A DNA stretch of 64,000 nt from Nitrososphaera sp. (GTDB lineage Archaea > Thermoproteota > Nitrososphaeria > Nitrososphaerales > Nitrososphaeraceae), in the NCBI RefSeq assembly GCF_013388945.1, contig NZ_JACAEH010000014.1, positions 62,001 through 126,000 of the forward strand, read 5' to 3'. The notes beneath the pieces are model-generated. The model saw nothing but the letters and a program-made list of their open reading frames with translations. It ran no database searches and was not told where the DNA came from. Shown here in pieces: positions 47,131-55,927 of the stretch (position 1 is the first letter of the stretch; each line of letters starts with the position of its first letter). The translations under genes were made by a program, and so were the position numbers.

Positions 47131-48972
47131 CGCTATTCCAAACGCCCTGACAAGCGCAAGCCTCGCAAGCATCTTTTCCCTGTCAGGCTCTTTTATGACC
47201 GGCACCTTTTCATAGAATAAACTGAACACGGTGGCAAGGTTGTACGAGTAGCGGGCAAGCGCCTTTGGCGACAACGATTTTGCGGCGTCTTCTACCACAA
47301 GGTCCAGCTTGGCAATCTCTTTTATCAGCGCAATTTCGGCCTCGTGGCTCAAAAGCTCGAACCTCGCTGTCGAAGGCGCCTCGACCCCGGCCTTTTCCAG
47401 TATGCGCTGCGACCGGGCATAGGCATATTGAAGATACGGCCCCGTGTCGCCTTCAAGGCTCATGGATTCTGTGATGTCAAAGGTGATTATCTTGTCCAAA
47501 TCTTGTTTGACCATGTTGTAGCGGATGGCAGAAATCGCTATTTCTTCTGCCACTGAATTGAGCTCCTCGTCTGAAAATTCGGGGTTGCGGGTCCGCACCT
47601 CTTCTTTTGCCTTTGCCTTCAGGTGGTCAAGCACGTAATCGGCGCCGACGTAGATGCCTTTCCTGCCGGACATGTGTATGAACTGCCTGTCGCCGATGTC
47701 GATGCCAAGTGCCTTGGCTGTGTTGGCAGACAATGTCACTGCCTCGTAGCCCAGGTGCTGGTAATTTGCGCTGGTTCCGATCTTGCCCAAGACCTGCGAG
47801 ATGATGCGCTGGAGGCGCGCCTGCCGCTAATCGATGATGGTCACGACCCTGTCCGCGCCGGAAAAGACGCCGGCTTTGCCCTGCGCAAGCGTAGTTGCAT
47901 GGAGCGTCGAGTCGTCCCACTGCCTCCCGTACTCGACGTAGCGGAACGGGTCGCCGACGAGCCCGAGCTTCCACGCGGCATAAGGAATGTCCTTTGCGAC
48001 GTAGGTTGCCGTGCCGTCGCTCCGCACCACCACCTTGTCCTCCTCGCCTTCTGCCTCTATCACCCAGCAGCCCCTGTTCTTGCCCTCCTCCTCGAATTTC
48101 ACGAGGCGCTCTTTTTTCAAGAGCTCAAACGCCCTCTCCCACATCTTTGAGACCACGATCTGCGACTCGAAATTCAGTATGTCATAGCGCGCCTTCAGGC
48201 GCCAGCATGTCTGCAATTGCTCGTCAAGCACGCGCTTGGTTATCTCTGCGGCAAACCTTGCAATCTCTGATTTTCCTTCCTCTATCTCCTTTAGCACAAA
48301 CTTGCGCTTTTCTGCAAGCGACGGGTCCTTTTCGTACATCTGGTTGACCTTGACGTACACGTCGTCGCCGCAGTACTGGTCGAACTTGCGGCCTTGGGGA
48401 GGCTCGGGGGAAAAACCTGCGAACTTGAAGCCTATGACGATGTCTGCCACTTGCAGCCCCGAGTCGTCGACGTAGTTGAGGACCGTGGTGTTGTGGTTTG
48501 TGGCCTTCATTATCCTGTACAGCGTGTCGCCTAAAATCACGTTTCTCATGTGGCCTACGTGGAGCGCCTTGTTGGGGTTGACGCTTGTATGCTCAATTAC
48601 CATCCGCCGGCCCTGCCCGGCGTCGATGTGGCCGTATTTTTCAGGGTCTGAAAGCACGCCTGAAAGCGTCGACGTGGAAAGGGCCGCGTGGTTTGCCGTA
48701 AAGTTGACATAGCCTGCAGGATGCGGCGCCACCGACAAGACAAGTGCGCCCGGCTTTATCAGGGGCTTTATGAACTCGATTAGCTCTGCCGCGATTTTAG
48801 CAGGCGCCTTTTTCAGCTGCTTTGAAAGCGGAAAGGCCACGTTGCAGGTGAGATCGCCAAACTCTTTTCGAGGAGGCTCTGAAACGTCAAACTGCACCGA
48901 AGGGTAGCCTGCAGCGGCAAGGCTGTCGGCGACTATCTGCCGGGTCTCTTCTACAAGCTTTCGAAAAGTCAT
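47080..48972 (-). pseudogene. argS: Arginyl-tRNA synthetase interrupted by in-frame TAG
   Basis: Two ORFs in one continuous frame (48972-47827 and 47824-47080) together make a full class I ArgRS of about 630 codons. The first has the N-terminal tRNA-binding domain and HIGH motif (SVNPNKALHVGHMRN); the second has the KMSK-like loop (HMSGRKGIYVGADY) and the anticodon-binding helices. Only one codon, TAG at 47829-47827, separates them (ADRVVTIID then RQARLQRIISQVLG). No shift in frame is needed. The gene may be broken, read through, or affected by a sequence error. It overlaps the phosphatase gene by 4 bp. Confidence 0.85.
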
Positions 48973-49670
48973 GCCTTTACCCCCAGGTAGTTCAGCGCAA
49001 CGTGATCAATGGCCTCAATAAGGCCGACGCCTTCCTTCCCTGAAACGACGTGCGACGCCTTTGCCTTGACGTGCTCGTCGGCGTGCCCGAGCGCGATGCC
49101 GTGCCCGCACAGCTCAAACATTTTGATGTCTGTTTCGCTGTCGCCTATAGCGACTGTTTCTTCGGGCTCGGCCTTCAATATCTTCAATGCCTCTTTCAGC
49201 CCGAGCGCCTTGTCCACGCCCTTTTCGTTTATGTGAAAAGCGTACTTGCTGTCGTTCAAATACAATTGCAGCCCGTGCTCGTCGAGTATCTTTTGCCCTT
49301 CTGCGATGTCAAAGGTCCTGAGCATCACCACTTCGGTCATCCTCGGAAAGACTGGCTTTTCTTGCACGCCGTCAAGGCTCTTTTTCAAAATCTCATAGCC
49401 TTGCATGCACTTTTCTCTGCTTGCAAGTAGTTTGTGCTCCTGCGGCGCAAGGGTGATGGCGCCCCCGTTCTCGCCGACTGCAAGGCGCGTGGTCCCGCCA
49501 AACACCGCAAGCACAAACGCCTCTATCGACGACCGGCCAGTCACGTATATGACGCTGTAGCCCAGCTTGTCGAGGTATCTGAGCTTTGCCAGCGCAGACA
49601 GGCTCACCGCCCCGCCCCCGTTCTCAGTCAGGGTGCCGTCGATGTCGACTGCAAAGACCTTGATGCCCAA
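48969..49670 (-). CDS. Phosphoglycolate phosphatase, archaeal HAD type
   Basis: About 233 aa of the haloacid dehalogenase superfamily. Motif I is FAVDIDGTLTENGG, motif II is VIYVTGRSS, and motif IV is IGDSETDIKMFELCG; the length and the short cap fit the archaeal phosphoglycolate phosphatase group. It would detoxify 2-phosphoglycolate from DNA repair or metabolism. The start is TTG 49670, 27 nt after a CTTATAAC TATA box; the ORF-track extension to 49937 overlaps another gene. The end overlaps argS by ATGA, so they are co-transcribed. Confidence 0.85.
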   Translation of the reverse strand: MGIKVFAVDIDGTLTENGGGAVSLSALAKLRYLDKLGYSVIYVTGRSSIEAFVLAVFGGTTRLAVGENGGAITLAPQEHKLLASREKCMQGYEILKKSLDGVQEKPVFPRMTEVVMLRTFDIAEGQKILDEHGLQLYLNDSKYAFHINEKGVDKALGLKEALKILKAEPEETVAIGDSETDIKMFELCGHGIALGHADEHVKAKASHVVSGKEGVGLIEAIDHVALNYLGVKA

Positions 49671-49711
49671 CCGCGAGTAAAGCTTTGGCTGAACGTTATA
49701 AGTGTAATTGG

Positions 49712-50161
49712 CTAGGCCGATATGTCCATCGCAAGCGAGCCTTTGAGCAGCTCCTTGAACCTGGCAACGTCTTCCACCGATACTTCTGGCGCCGTGGCGA
49801 CAGCCGCCGGCTTTGCCGTGACCTCTATCGCGGGCTTGACCGCAGGCTTGGGCGCGCGGGTCCTCCGGTCGGTCAGCGACTTTTGCTTTTTCACCCTTAT
49901 CTTTATCCTGAATCCCCACTGGCCCCTGCTGCTCCACCTTTCCATCTCGACCACGTCGCCGGACCCCTGCAGCCTGTCGCCCTCGGCTGTCACGACCATA
50001 AAGTCTGTCCTCTCGCCCTCCCTTATCGACGAGATCTTTTCGTAAAAGTGCTGCCAGTCAAGCGGGTTTGTTACAAGCGCCTGCACGGTCAGCAGGTCGC
50101 CCATGCTGACTTCCTTGATGTAGCTTGACAAAATTTCTATGCTGCAAAACTTGGCGTACAC
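49712..50161 (-). CDS. Conserved hypothetical protein with Ala/Pro-rich linker, 149 aa
   Basis: Not recognised. The N-terminal domain (LLTVQALVTNPLDWQHFYEK and RTDFMVVTAEGDRLQGSGDV) is alpha/beta; a basic, Ala/Pro-rich linker (APKPAVKPAIEVTAKPAAVA) leads to a short C-terminal helix (SVEDVARFKELLKGSLA). GTG 50161 fits TATA spacing (ATTTATT about 27 nt upstream); ATG 50104 is the alternative. Confidence 0.6.
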   Translation of the reverse strand: MYAKFCSIEILSSYIKEVSMGDLLTVQALVTNPLDWQHFYEKISSIREGERTDFMVVTAEGDRLQGSGDVVEMERWSSRGQWGFRIKIRVKKQKSLTDRRTRAPKPAVKPAIEVTAKPAAVATAPEVSVEDVARFKELLKGSLAMDISA

Positions 50162-50288
50162 GGCTTATCTATGGAGGGCTATGAATAAATAATTTTTGGA
50201 ACGCAGGACAGTATATCTGTAAATGTACCATTTTTACTTGAATCTATTTTGCAGATATTACACTAAAATGCGATAAAGAGTGGAAATC

Positions 50289-50795
50289 CTAGCCCAGCTG
50301 GAATTCGGCCTTGCTGCCTTCGGTTACGCCGTGCCTTTCTGAAAACCCGGCGACTGTTTCAAGCACGTACCTGGCCTCCTCTTCAGGGTTGTACGACGGG
50401 CAGTCAAGCGGCGTGCACGGCTGCAAGCTGTGCTCTATGTGCACCACGGTCTTGTCAGAGTCAAGCCAGATTATGTCGATTGGAAACTTCATGCCGTGCA
50501 TCCAGAAAGACTGTCTTGCTTCTATGTCAAATGGAAAGAGCATCGCCTCGCCCTCGTCCATGCTTTCGCGCACCCCAAGGCCCAGGCTCTTTTTCTCCGG
50601 CGTGTCTGCAATGTCTGCCAGGAGCCCTGCGCCTCCAATGTAGACAACCGTCTGGTCGTAGCCTTCAAGCCCGCCCTCCTTTGAAACTGGGACGGGGTCG
50701 CCTGACACAACAGTGTATGCTGGGTAGAACATGAGCACCACTGTCGCAATGGCGGCAGCGGCAGCCCCAAGCCCTATCGCGATTGCAAGGCGCAC
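50289..50795 (-). CDS. DUF192 family exported protein
   Basis: A 168-aa protein with an N-terminal membrane anchor (LGAAAAAIATVVLMFYPAYT) and a DUF192 domain: ADIADTPEKKSLGLGVRESM, QSFWMHGMKFPIDIIWLDSD and YVLETVAGFSERHGV. The function of DUF192 is not established. GTG 50795 follows a CATAAATACC TATA box that overlaps the stop of the neighbouring regulator gene. The 127 bp upstream to 50161 hold only AT-rich sequence. Confidence 0.85.
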   Translation of the reverse strand: MRLAIAIGLGAAAAAIATVVLMFYPAYTVVSGDPVPVSKEGGLEGYDQTVVYIGGAGLLADIADTPEKKSLGLGVRESMDEGEAMLFPFDIEARQSFWMHGMKFPIDIIWLDSDKTVVHIEHSLQPCTPLDCPSYNPEEEARYVLETVAGFSERHGVTEGSKAEFQLG

Positions 50796-50820
50796 AGGGC
50801 CGGATTGCAGTTTTAGGTAT

Positions 50821-52005
50821 TTATGCTATCGGACCTGAAAGGCGCAGGTGCACCAGCTGCGGGCTAGACTTGCCCTGCATTATCCTCGCGTCGTTTCCGG
50901 CCTTCCTAAAGTATGACGCAAGCACCACCGCCCAAGGCAGGACATGCTTTCCTTCCGCCTTGGAATGCAGGCTGAGGATGTTGTTGCTCCTGTCGTGTTT
51001 CAGGCCGCCGGCGCAGCTTATCTTCAGCGCAGAATCGACAAGCTCGAGCATTTCAGGCGCGCCAAGGCCTGCAAGCTTTATCCCGTACTTTTTCTCCATG
51101 ACTTCTAAAAGTCCGGTAGACGGGTCCTCGCTGTTTACCGCGTACTCTAGCATGTGCGACGCAAGGCCGTTGTCGACTGCCCGGGCAAGCTCGAGCGCCT
51201 TTGCCGCGACCGCGGGCTCGGCCTCTAGCACGTGGCGCACCTCTGTGGCTTTGCCCCACGCCTCCTCAAAGCCCTTGCTCTGCAGGCCGGCGTAGGCGTC
51301 AAGCGAGGCAAAAAGCGCTGCCTTGCCGTTGCTAGAGTCTATCGAGACTGTGTGCGCCGAGTCTATCATCATGACGTTAGAGTGTACGTCTCCCATGCGC
51401 AGCTCTATGCCGTCCGGCAGCGAGAAAAGCCCCTCGCTTCCGACGCACTGCGTTCCTGCTATGAGCCTTATGCGGGCGCCGTTGGTGGCGGCCTTTACCA
51501 GCTGGCCCCTGCACTGCGAGAGCAAGCGCAATCCCCACGCGTCAATCGTCCCTGTTATGGACGAGCGGGCGCCTGCTATGAGGCTTGCAACCTTTGAAAG
51601 CGCCGAGTCGGCGTCAAGTATGAAATACCTGCGCTCCTCCGAGCCGCGGGGGCGCTGGCCCTCGTCGCTCAGCTTTTGCAGGCGCTCGACAATCTTTTGC
51701 ATGTTTTTCACCCTGCGCTCGTGCAGGCTGACAATCTCGCCAAACGCCTCCTCGGGCGGGATGGCGCTGCAGATGAGCGGCTTTTGCTTTGACACCACAG
51801 CCAGCCTCTTTTTCTCGAGCTTTTTCACCGTCTGGTACACCTTTGTGCGCGGCAGGTTGGCATAGTATGCAAGGTCGCTTGCGGCAAGAGAGCCCCTGCC
51901 GAGCATGGTCAGGTAGGCCCTGCCCTCGTACTTTGACAGGCCGAATTCCTCGAGGCTTGACGGAAGATCATTATTTTCAATGGCGTCGGCTGGCATCTGG
52001 CGCAT
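50821..52005 (-). CDS. TrmB-family transcriptional regulator
   Basis: A 394-aa protein. The N-terminal winged helix is TrmB-like (FGLSKYEGRAYLTMLGRGSL, then LPRTKVYQTVKKLEKKRLAV). The central region has a phospholipase D-like effector fold typical of TrmB proteins (SSITGTIDAWGLRLLSQCRG, NVMMIDSAHTVSIDSSNGKA). TrmB regulators in other archaea bind sugars and control metabolism. The C-terminal domain of about 100 aa is unidentified. It is divergent from the cdvB-like genes, so it might control them; this is inference. Confidence 0.82.
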   Translation of the reverse strand: MRQMPADAIENNDLPSSLEEFGLSKYEGRAYLTMLGRGSLAASDLAYYANLPRTKVYQTVKKLEKKRLAVVSKQKPLICSAIPPEEAFGEIVSLHERRVKNMQKIVERLQKLSDEGQRPRGSEERRYFILDADSALSKVASLIAGARSSITGTIDAWGLRLLSQCRGQLVKAATNGARIRLIAGTQCVGSEGLFSLPDGIELRMGDVHSNVMMIDSAHTVSIDSSNGKAALFASLDAYAGLQSKGFEEAWGKATEVRHVLEAEPAVAAKALELARAVDNGLASHMLEYAVNSEDPSTGLLEVMEKKYGIKLAGLGAPEMLELVDSALKISCAGGLKHDRSNNILSLHSKAEGKHVLPWAVVLASYFRKAGNDARIMQGKSSPQLVHLRLSGPIA

Positions 52006-52072
52006 AGTCTTGCGGGCGGAAGGTAAAACGGATTGTCAAACATATTCGGCACAAGTTTGAAAAAATGTCAAG

Positions 52073-52098
52073 CTGTTACCGCCCTTCCCTGTTACCGC
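52073..52098. promoter_or_regulatory. CTGTTACCGC direct repeats between trmB-like and cdvB-like genes
   Basis: CTGTTACCGC occurs at 52073-52082 and 52089-52098 (16-bp period). The second copy extends into a near-palindrome GTTACCGCGGTGAC. The cdvB-like TATA box (GTATTATCC, 52127-52135) lies about 30 bp downstream, so this could be a regulator site. Confidence 0.4.
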
Positions 52099-52158
52099 GG
52101 TGACAAAACTTTCCGGCACACGGGTCGTATTATCCATGTCGCACGGATGCTTGTCATC

Positions 52159-52776
52159 ATGACATCAAGATGGGTAAAGTCAGAGTCAGTTGTTAACGAC
52201 GATTCCACGCTCCCCAAACCCGGCGGGCCGCTGAGGCCGAGGCTTGAGGCCGTCCGCAAAAAGATAGAGGGCCAGGTGGCAAGGCTGGCAAGCCTGCAGG
52301 CAGGCATGAAGGAGAAGGACGCCGAGACGTTCCGCAAGCTGCTCGAGTCGATAAAGGAGAACAACGTGCAGTATTCCACGGTGCTGTCGTCTGAACTGTC
52401 GACTGCAAGGCAGGTAAGCCGCGTCGTCTCGACTGCCAAGGTGGCGCTTGAAAAGATGCAGGCAAAGCTTGCGTCTGCGTCTGACTTTGGCGACCTTGTG
52501 ATAGTCCTGAGCCCGGCGATGTCGGTTGTCAAGAACGTGCGCTCGTCGCTTGTGCCCTACGTGCCAGAGATGGAGGCAGACCTGGGCATCATTGCCGAGC
52601 TCCTGTCAGGCATCCTGGTCGACGCCGGGCAGGTGGGCGGTTACACTATCAACTTCGAGACTGCAAACGAGGAGGCGGCAAGGCTGGTCGAAGAGGCCTC
52701 CGCCACGGTAGAACAGGTAATGAAGGAGGAGTTCCCGGGAATCCCGGATCTTCCCCTCGTGCCAAAAGCTGCCTAG
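52159..52776 (+). CDS. ESCRT-III-like division protein, CdvB paralogue
   Basis: About 205 aa of the Snf7/CdvB family, which forms filaments at the division site. It has the basic N-terminal helix pair (LRPRLEAVRKKIEGQVARLA), the long helical core to about residue 135, and an acidic C-terminal region with a Pro-rich motif, FPGIPDLPLVP, like the MIM2 motif that binds the MIT domain of CdvC/Vps4. No C-terminal winged helix for CdvA binding is visible. ATG 52159 follows the TATA box by about 28 nt and is preferred over 52147 and 52033. Confidence 0.82.
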   Translation: MTSRWVKSESVVNDDSTLPKPGGPLRPRLEAVRKKIEGQVARLASLQAGMKEKDAETFRKLLESIKENNVQYSTVLSSELSTARQVSRVVSTAKVALEKMQAKLASASDFGDLVIVLSPAMSVVKNVRSSLVPYVPEMEADLGIIAELLSGILVDAGQVGGYTINFETANEEAARLVEEASATVEQVMKEEFPGIPDLPLVPKAA

Positions 52777-52886
52777 CCGGTACGTGGCTGTCCCGGCTGG
52801 GCAGCCCGGTCACCCCGGGTAGGCAAATAGCCCAACATCTTTTAACACAGCCTCTTTTCGTCGCAACCCTGCGCTAATGGTAGGCA

Positions 52887-53411
52887 TTGCTGTTCCGCAG
52901 AGACACCGCTACCCTCAGGGAAAGGGCGCAGCTTGCGCTTGCAAGCATCCAGCGCAATGCCTATGCCATGAGTGTGCTGAGGGCGAGGCTCGAGTCCAGG
53001 GTTGGAGCAAGCAATGGCGACAGCAGGCAGGAACTTGAGCGCGTCTTGGAACTTGTGAAAAACGGCGAGGTGATACTCAACGAGATGTCGGGCAAGATGG
53101 AGGCGGCAAAATACCTCGAGGAGTTCATCACGATAATCGACTCGGCTGCCGGTTCGGTTGGCGAGATACGGGACGACATTGAAAAGATGGTCCCGATTGC
53201 CGAGAGCGCACTTGCAGAGATACACGAGGCGGTTGCAAAGATATCGGGCGGCGAGTACCCCGGCGCGCCGCCTACAAGCCAGGAATTGCAAAAGCTGATA
53301 ATGGAAGAGGCCGAGAATGCGGCAAAGGCGGCGGAGGCAAAAATGCCTGTGCCCCCGGCCGCGGAGGCAGCGGCAGAACCCGAACAGGAGCGCGAAGCCG
53401 AGCCGGCGTAG
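52887..53411 (+). CDS. Second ESCRT-III-like protein, CdvB paralogue
   Basis: A 174-aa protein. Its helices (LRERAQLALASIQRNAYAMS, EMSGKMEAAKYLEEFITIID and EIHEAVAKISGGEYPGAPPT) fit the ESCRT-III core, with a short YPGAPP segment and an Ala/Glu/Pro-rich tail. It lacks the basic N-terminal segment of the first paralogue. The start is TTG 52887, because an in-frame TAG at 52881 blocks upstream extension. It lies between the first CdvB-like gene and cdvC, on the same strand. Confidence 0.75.
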   Translation: MLFRRDTATLRERAQLALASIQRNAYAMSVLRARLESRVGASNGDSRQELERVLELVKNGEVILNEMSGKMEAAKYLEEFITIIDSAAGSVGEIRDDIEKMVPIAESALAEIHEAVAKISGGEYPGAPPTSQELQKLIMEEAENAAKAAEAKMPVPPAAEAAAEPEQEREAEPA

Positions 53412-53498
53412 GGTGCAAAGTTTTTTCTTGCTTGGGCAAGATAGATTTACACCCGGGTAATTCAAACGGGGCACCAATTCCTGCTTGGACAGTAGTTT

Positions 53499-54713
53499 AT
53501 GAGTCTCGCACCCCAGGAACTTGAAAATAGCGCTAGCAAGTACGCAGCCGAGGCGATCAGGCTTGACTCCCAGGGCTCTCGCGGCATGGCAATCCAGTCG
53601 TACCAGAAGGCCATCGAGGCGCTGGTCAAGCTCGTGCAGATCTACCCGGATTACAAGCTAAACAAGGTGTACATGGAGAGGGCAAGCGCCTACCAGAACA
53701 GGATAAAGGCGCTGCAGATGTCGCACGGCCTTGAAGAGGAGAGGCCGGCACCAATCGAAAACAAGCCGCAGCCGTCAAACGGCAACGGCAAGGGCCACGC
53801 CCCGGCGCAAAAGCCGGGCAACGTCGAGACGCTCAAGGCGGACTTTGACGACCTTGTCATGAAGGACAAGCCCAAGGTCAGCTGGGACGAGGTGATAGGG
53901 CTCTAAGACGCCAAGAGGGCGATAAGGGAGTCCATAGTTTATCCAATGAAGAGGCCTGATCTGTTCCCGCTAGGCTGGCCCCGCGGGATACTGCTGTACG
54001 GCCCGCCTGGATGCGGCAAGACTCTGCTCGCAGCTGCGGCAGCAGCTGAAATCGACGGCTACTTCATCAACGTCGACGCGGCGTCGATGATGAGCAAGTG
54101 GCTCGGCGAGGCGGAGAAGAACATTTCAAAGCTGTTTGCGATGGCGCGCAAGCTCAACGAGAGCGAGGGCGTGCCCGTCCTGCTCTTCATAGACGAGATT
54201 GACTCGCTTTTGGGGACGAGGAATAGCGAGGTCGGCGGCGAGGTCAGGGTAAAGAACCAGTTCCTGACTGAGATGGACGGCATAAACGGCAAGTCAAAAG
54301 AGTCGCAGCTTTACGTTATAGGCGCTACAAACAAGCCGTGGAGCCTGGAGGCAGGTTTCCTGCGCAGGTTCCAGAAGAGGATCTACGTCACCCTGCCGGA
54401 CAACGCTTCCCGGGATAATTTGTTCAACCAGTACACGCGCCCGCTCAACACCGAGGGCAACCTGAAGATAGAGGAGCTTGCCAAGATAACCGAAGGCTAC
54501 AGCGCAAGCGACATCAAGGACATCTGCCAGTCGGTCCAGCTGCGCGTGGTCAACGAGCTGTTCGAGAGCGGCAAGGCGATGGACAGCAGCGCAAACCCGC
54601 GCGCAATAGGCACGAGCGACTTTAAGGAGATACTGAAGATCCGCAAGCCGTCTGTCAGCGTGGACATGATACGCGCCTACATGCGGTGGAGCGACCAGTT
54701 CAAGGCGCTCTAA
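53499..54713 (+). pseudogene. cdvC: CdvC (Vps4-like AAA ATPase) interrupted by in-frame TAA
   Basis: ORFs 53499-53906 and 53946-54713 are in the same frame and joined by coding sequence: SWDEVIGL, TAA (53904-53906), [20 protein letters not shown]. The N-terminal MIT domain (residues about 5-75) binds CdvB tails; the AAA core has Walker A GPPGCGKT, Walker [11 protein letters not shown] and the arginine-finger region FLRRFQKRI. Vps4 homologues have Glu-Asp where the stop lies, so GAA to TAA is the simplest change. It could be a real mutation, a readthrough codon or a sequence error; an internal start at ATG 53946 would lack MIT. Confidence 0.85.
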
Positions 54714-54766
54714 GCCTCTCCCTTTTTTCCTAATCTTTAAATTCAAAGTCAGCTGTAGTATTTGCA

Positions 54767-54997
54767 GTGACTGCCCAAGCAGAACGACACAGATTGGAAA
54801 AAAAGGTAGATCTATTATCAAAGGCATTGCACCTTTTGCTCTTTGAAGAAAAAGAAACCATCTCAAAGAAAGAAGCTGCAGAGATAAGAGCAAGACTATC
54901 ATCTTACTTGAAAGGCAACAAAGGTGATTTTGTTGATCTGGAAGATGTCTTGAATGCTGGCAGTAAAAGTAAGCAAAAAAGCTCTAAAAGAGCTTGA
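54767..54997 (+). CDS. RelB-like antitoxin, 76 aa
   Basis: A charged, helical protein (KKVDLLSKALHLLLFEEKET, KKEAAEIRARLSSYLKGNKG) directly upstream of, and overlapping by 44 bp, a RelE-like toxin gene. The Lys/Glu-rich composition and C-terminal basic tail (KSKQKSSKRA) fit an antitoxin. The base composition is clearly AT-richer than its neighbours, suggesting transfer. GTG 54767 follows a CTTTAAATTC TATA box by about 29 nt. Confidence 0.68.
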   Translation: MTAQAERHRLEKKVDLLSKALHLLLFEEKETISKKEAAEIRARLSSYLKGNKGDFVDLEDVLNAGSKSKQKSSKRA

Positions 54998-55213
54998 TTC
55001 ACTGCCGGCGGATGCAAGAATCAAGATTCTCGATGCTTGCAGATCTATGAGTGAAGATCCTTTCTTGGGCGATGTAAAACCACTAAAGGGATTATCGGGC
55101 GTATTTAGAAAGCGTGTAGGCGGCTACAGATAGCCTTCAGCGTCAATTTCACCGAAAATGAAGTTTTGATACTGAAGGTCGGTAAAAGAGACAAGTTCTA
55201 TCAAGACTTGTAA
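54954..55213 (+). pseudogene. RelE/ParE-family toxin with one-base frameshift
   Basis: ATG 54954 opens MLAVKVSKKALKELDSLPAD and runs to LSGVFRKRVGGYR, then TAG. In the +1-shifted frame the family continues as IAFSVNFTENEVLILKVGKR then DKFYQDL and TAA at 55211. Insertion of a single A after 55130 restores the complete RelE-type toxin of about 87 aa. As given, the C-terminal third with the catalytic basic residues is lost, so the toxin is inactive unless the sequence is in error. Confidence 0.82.
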
Positions 55214-55232
55214 GCCTTGATAGATTGTCGGT

Positions 55233-55766
55233 TTACTTTTCTTCCTTGTAGCGCTGCATCGCTTCGCTTATCTTCTTTTTCGCAGACTCTTTGTTTTCCC
55301 AGCCGGCTACCTTGACGTACTTCCCTTTTTCAAGCTCCTTGTAGTGCTCAAAAAAGTGCTTTATCTGGTCCCGGATGTGTGCAGGCACGCTGTCAATGTC
55401 TTTTACGTCTGAAAACGACGGGTCGACCTTTGCCACAGGGACTGCAACCACCTTTGCGTCCTGCCCCTCCTCGTCCTCTGTTATCAGCACGCCCACGGGG
55501 TTTGCCTTTATCACTGCCGCCGGGACTACAGGGTCGTTTCCAAGGACGAGCACGTCGACCGGGTCGCCGTCCTTTTCCTTTGTCTGCGGCACAAAGCCAT
55601 AGTTGCACGGGTAAAACATGGCGGTGAACAGCTTGCGGTCCACAAAGACCGCGCCAGATTCCTCGTCGATTTCGTACTTGATGTTGCTCCCCTTCGGGAT
55701 CTCGATAACGACGTTGATTTCTTCCGGCGGGTTCTTGCCGGCCTTGAGTGTGTCTACGAGCGCCAA
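55233..55766 (-). CDS. ppa: Inorganic pyrophosphatase (family I)
   Basis: A 177-aa enzyme that hydrolyses pyrophosphate. The substrate site VVIEIPKGSNIKYEIDEESG, the metal site DGDPVDVLVLG and the later EDEEGQDAKVVAVP with DVKDIDSVP are all present; length matches the archaeal/bacterial hexameric enzyme. TTG 55766 follows an ATTATATCT TATA box by about 30 nt. It lies just downstream of, and convergent with, the broken toxin gene. Confidence 0.95.
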   Translation of the reverse strand: MALVDTLKAGKNPPEEINVVIEIPKGSNIKYEIDEESGAVFVDRKLFTAMFYPCNYGFVPQTKEKDGDPVDVLVLGNDPVVPAAVIKANPVGVLITEDEEGQDAKVVAVPVAKVDPSFSDVKDIDSVPAHIRDQIKHFFEHYKELEKGKYVKVAGWENKESAKKKISEAMQRYKEEK

Positions 55767-55927
55767 TTTGACCGGGACTAACGCGAGCTGCTAAAGATAT
55801 AATCCTATTGGAGCGTCATGGACTCGCCGGGCTGCACAGGCGGGCACAATCCGCGCCGCATTCTTATACGCGACGGGGCTATAACAATCGTGATAAACTC
55901 TTCTTCTAGCATGGCAGAAGACGCCAA

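Noticed and set aside
47080-48972. TAG as pyrrolysine or reassigned codon
   Set aside because: TAG terminates several ordinary genes in the window, including argS itself, and no pyl genes are visible.
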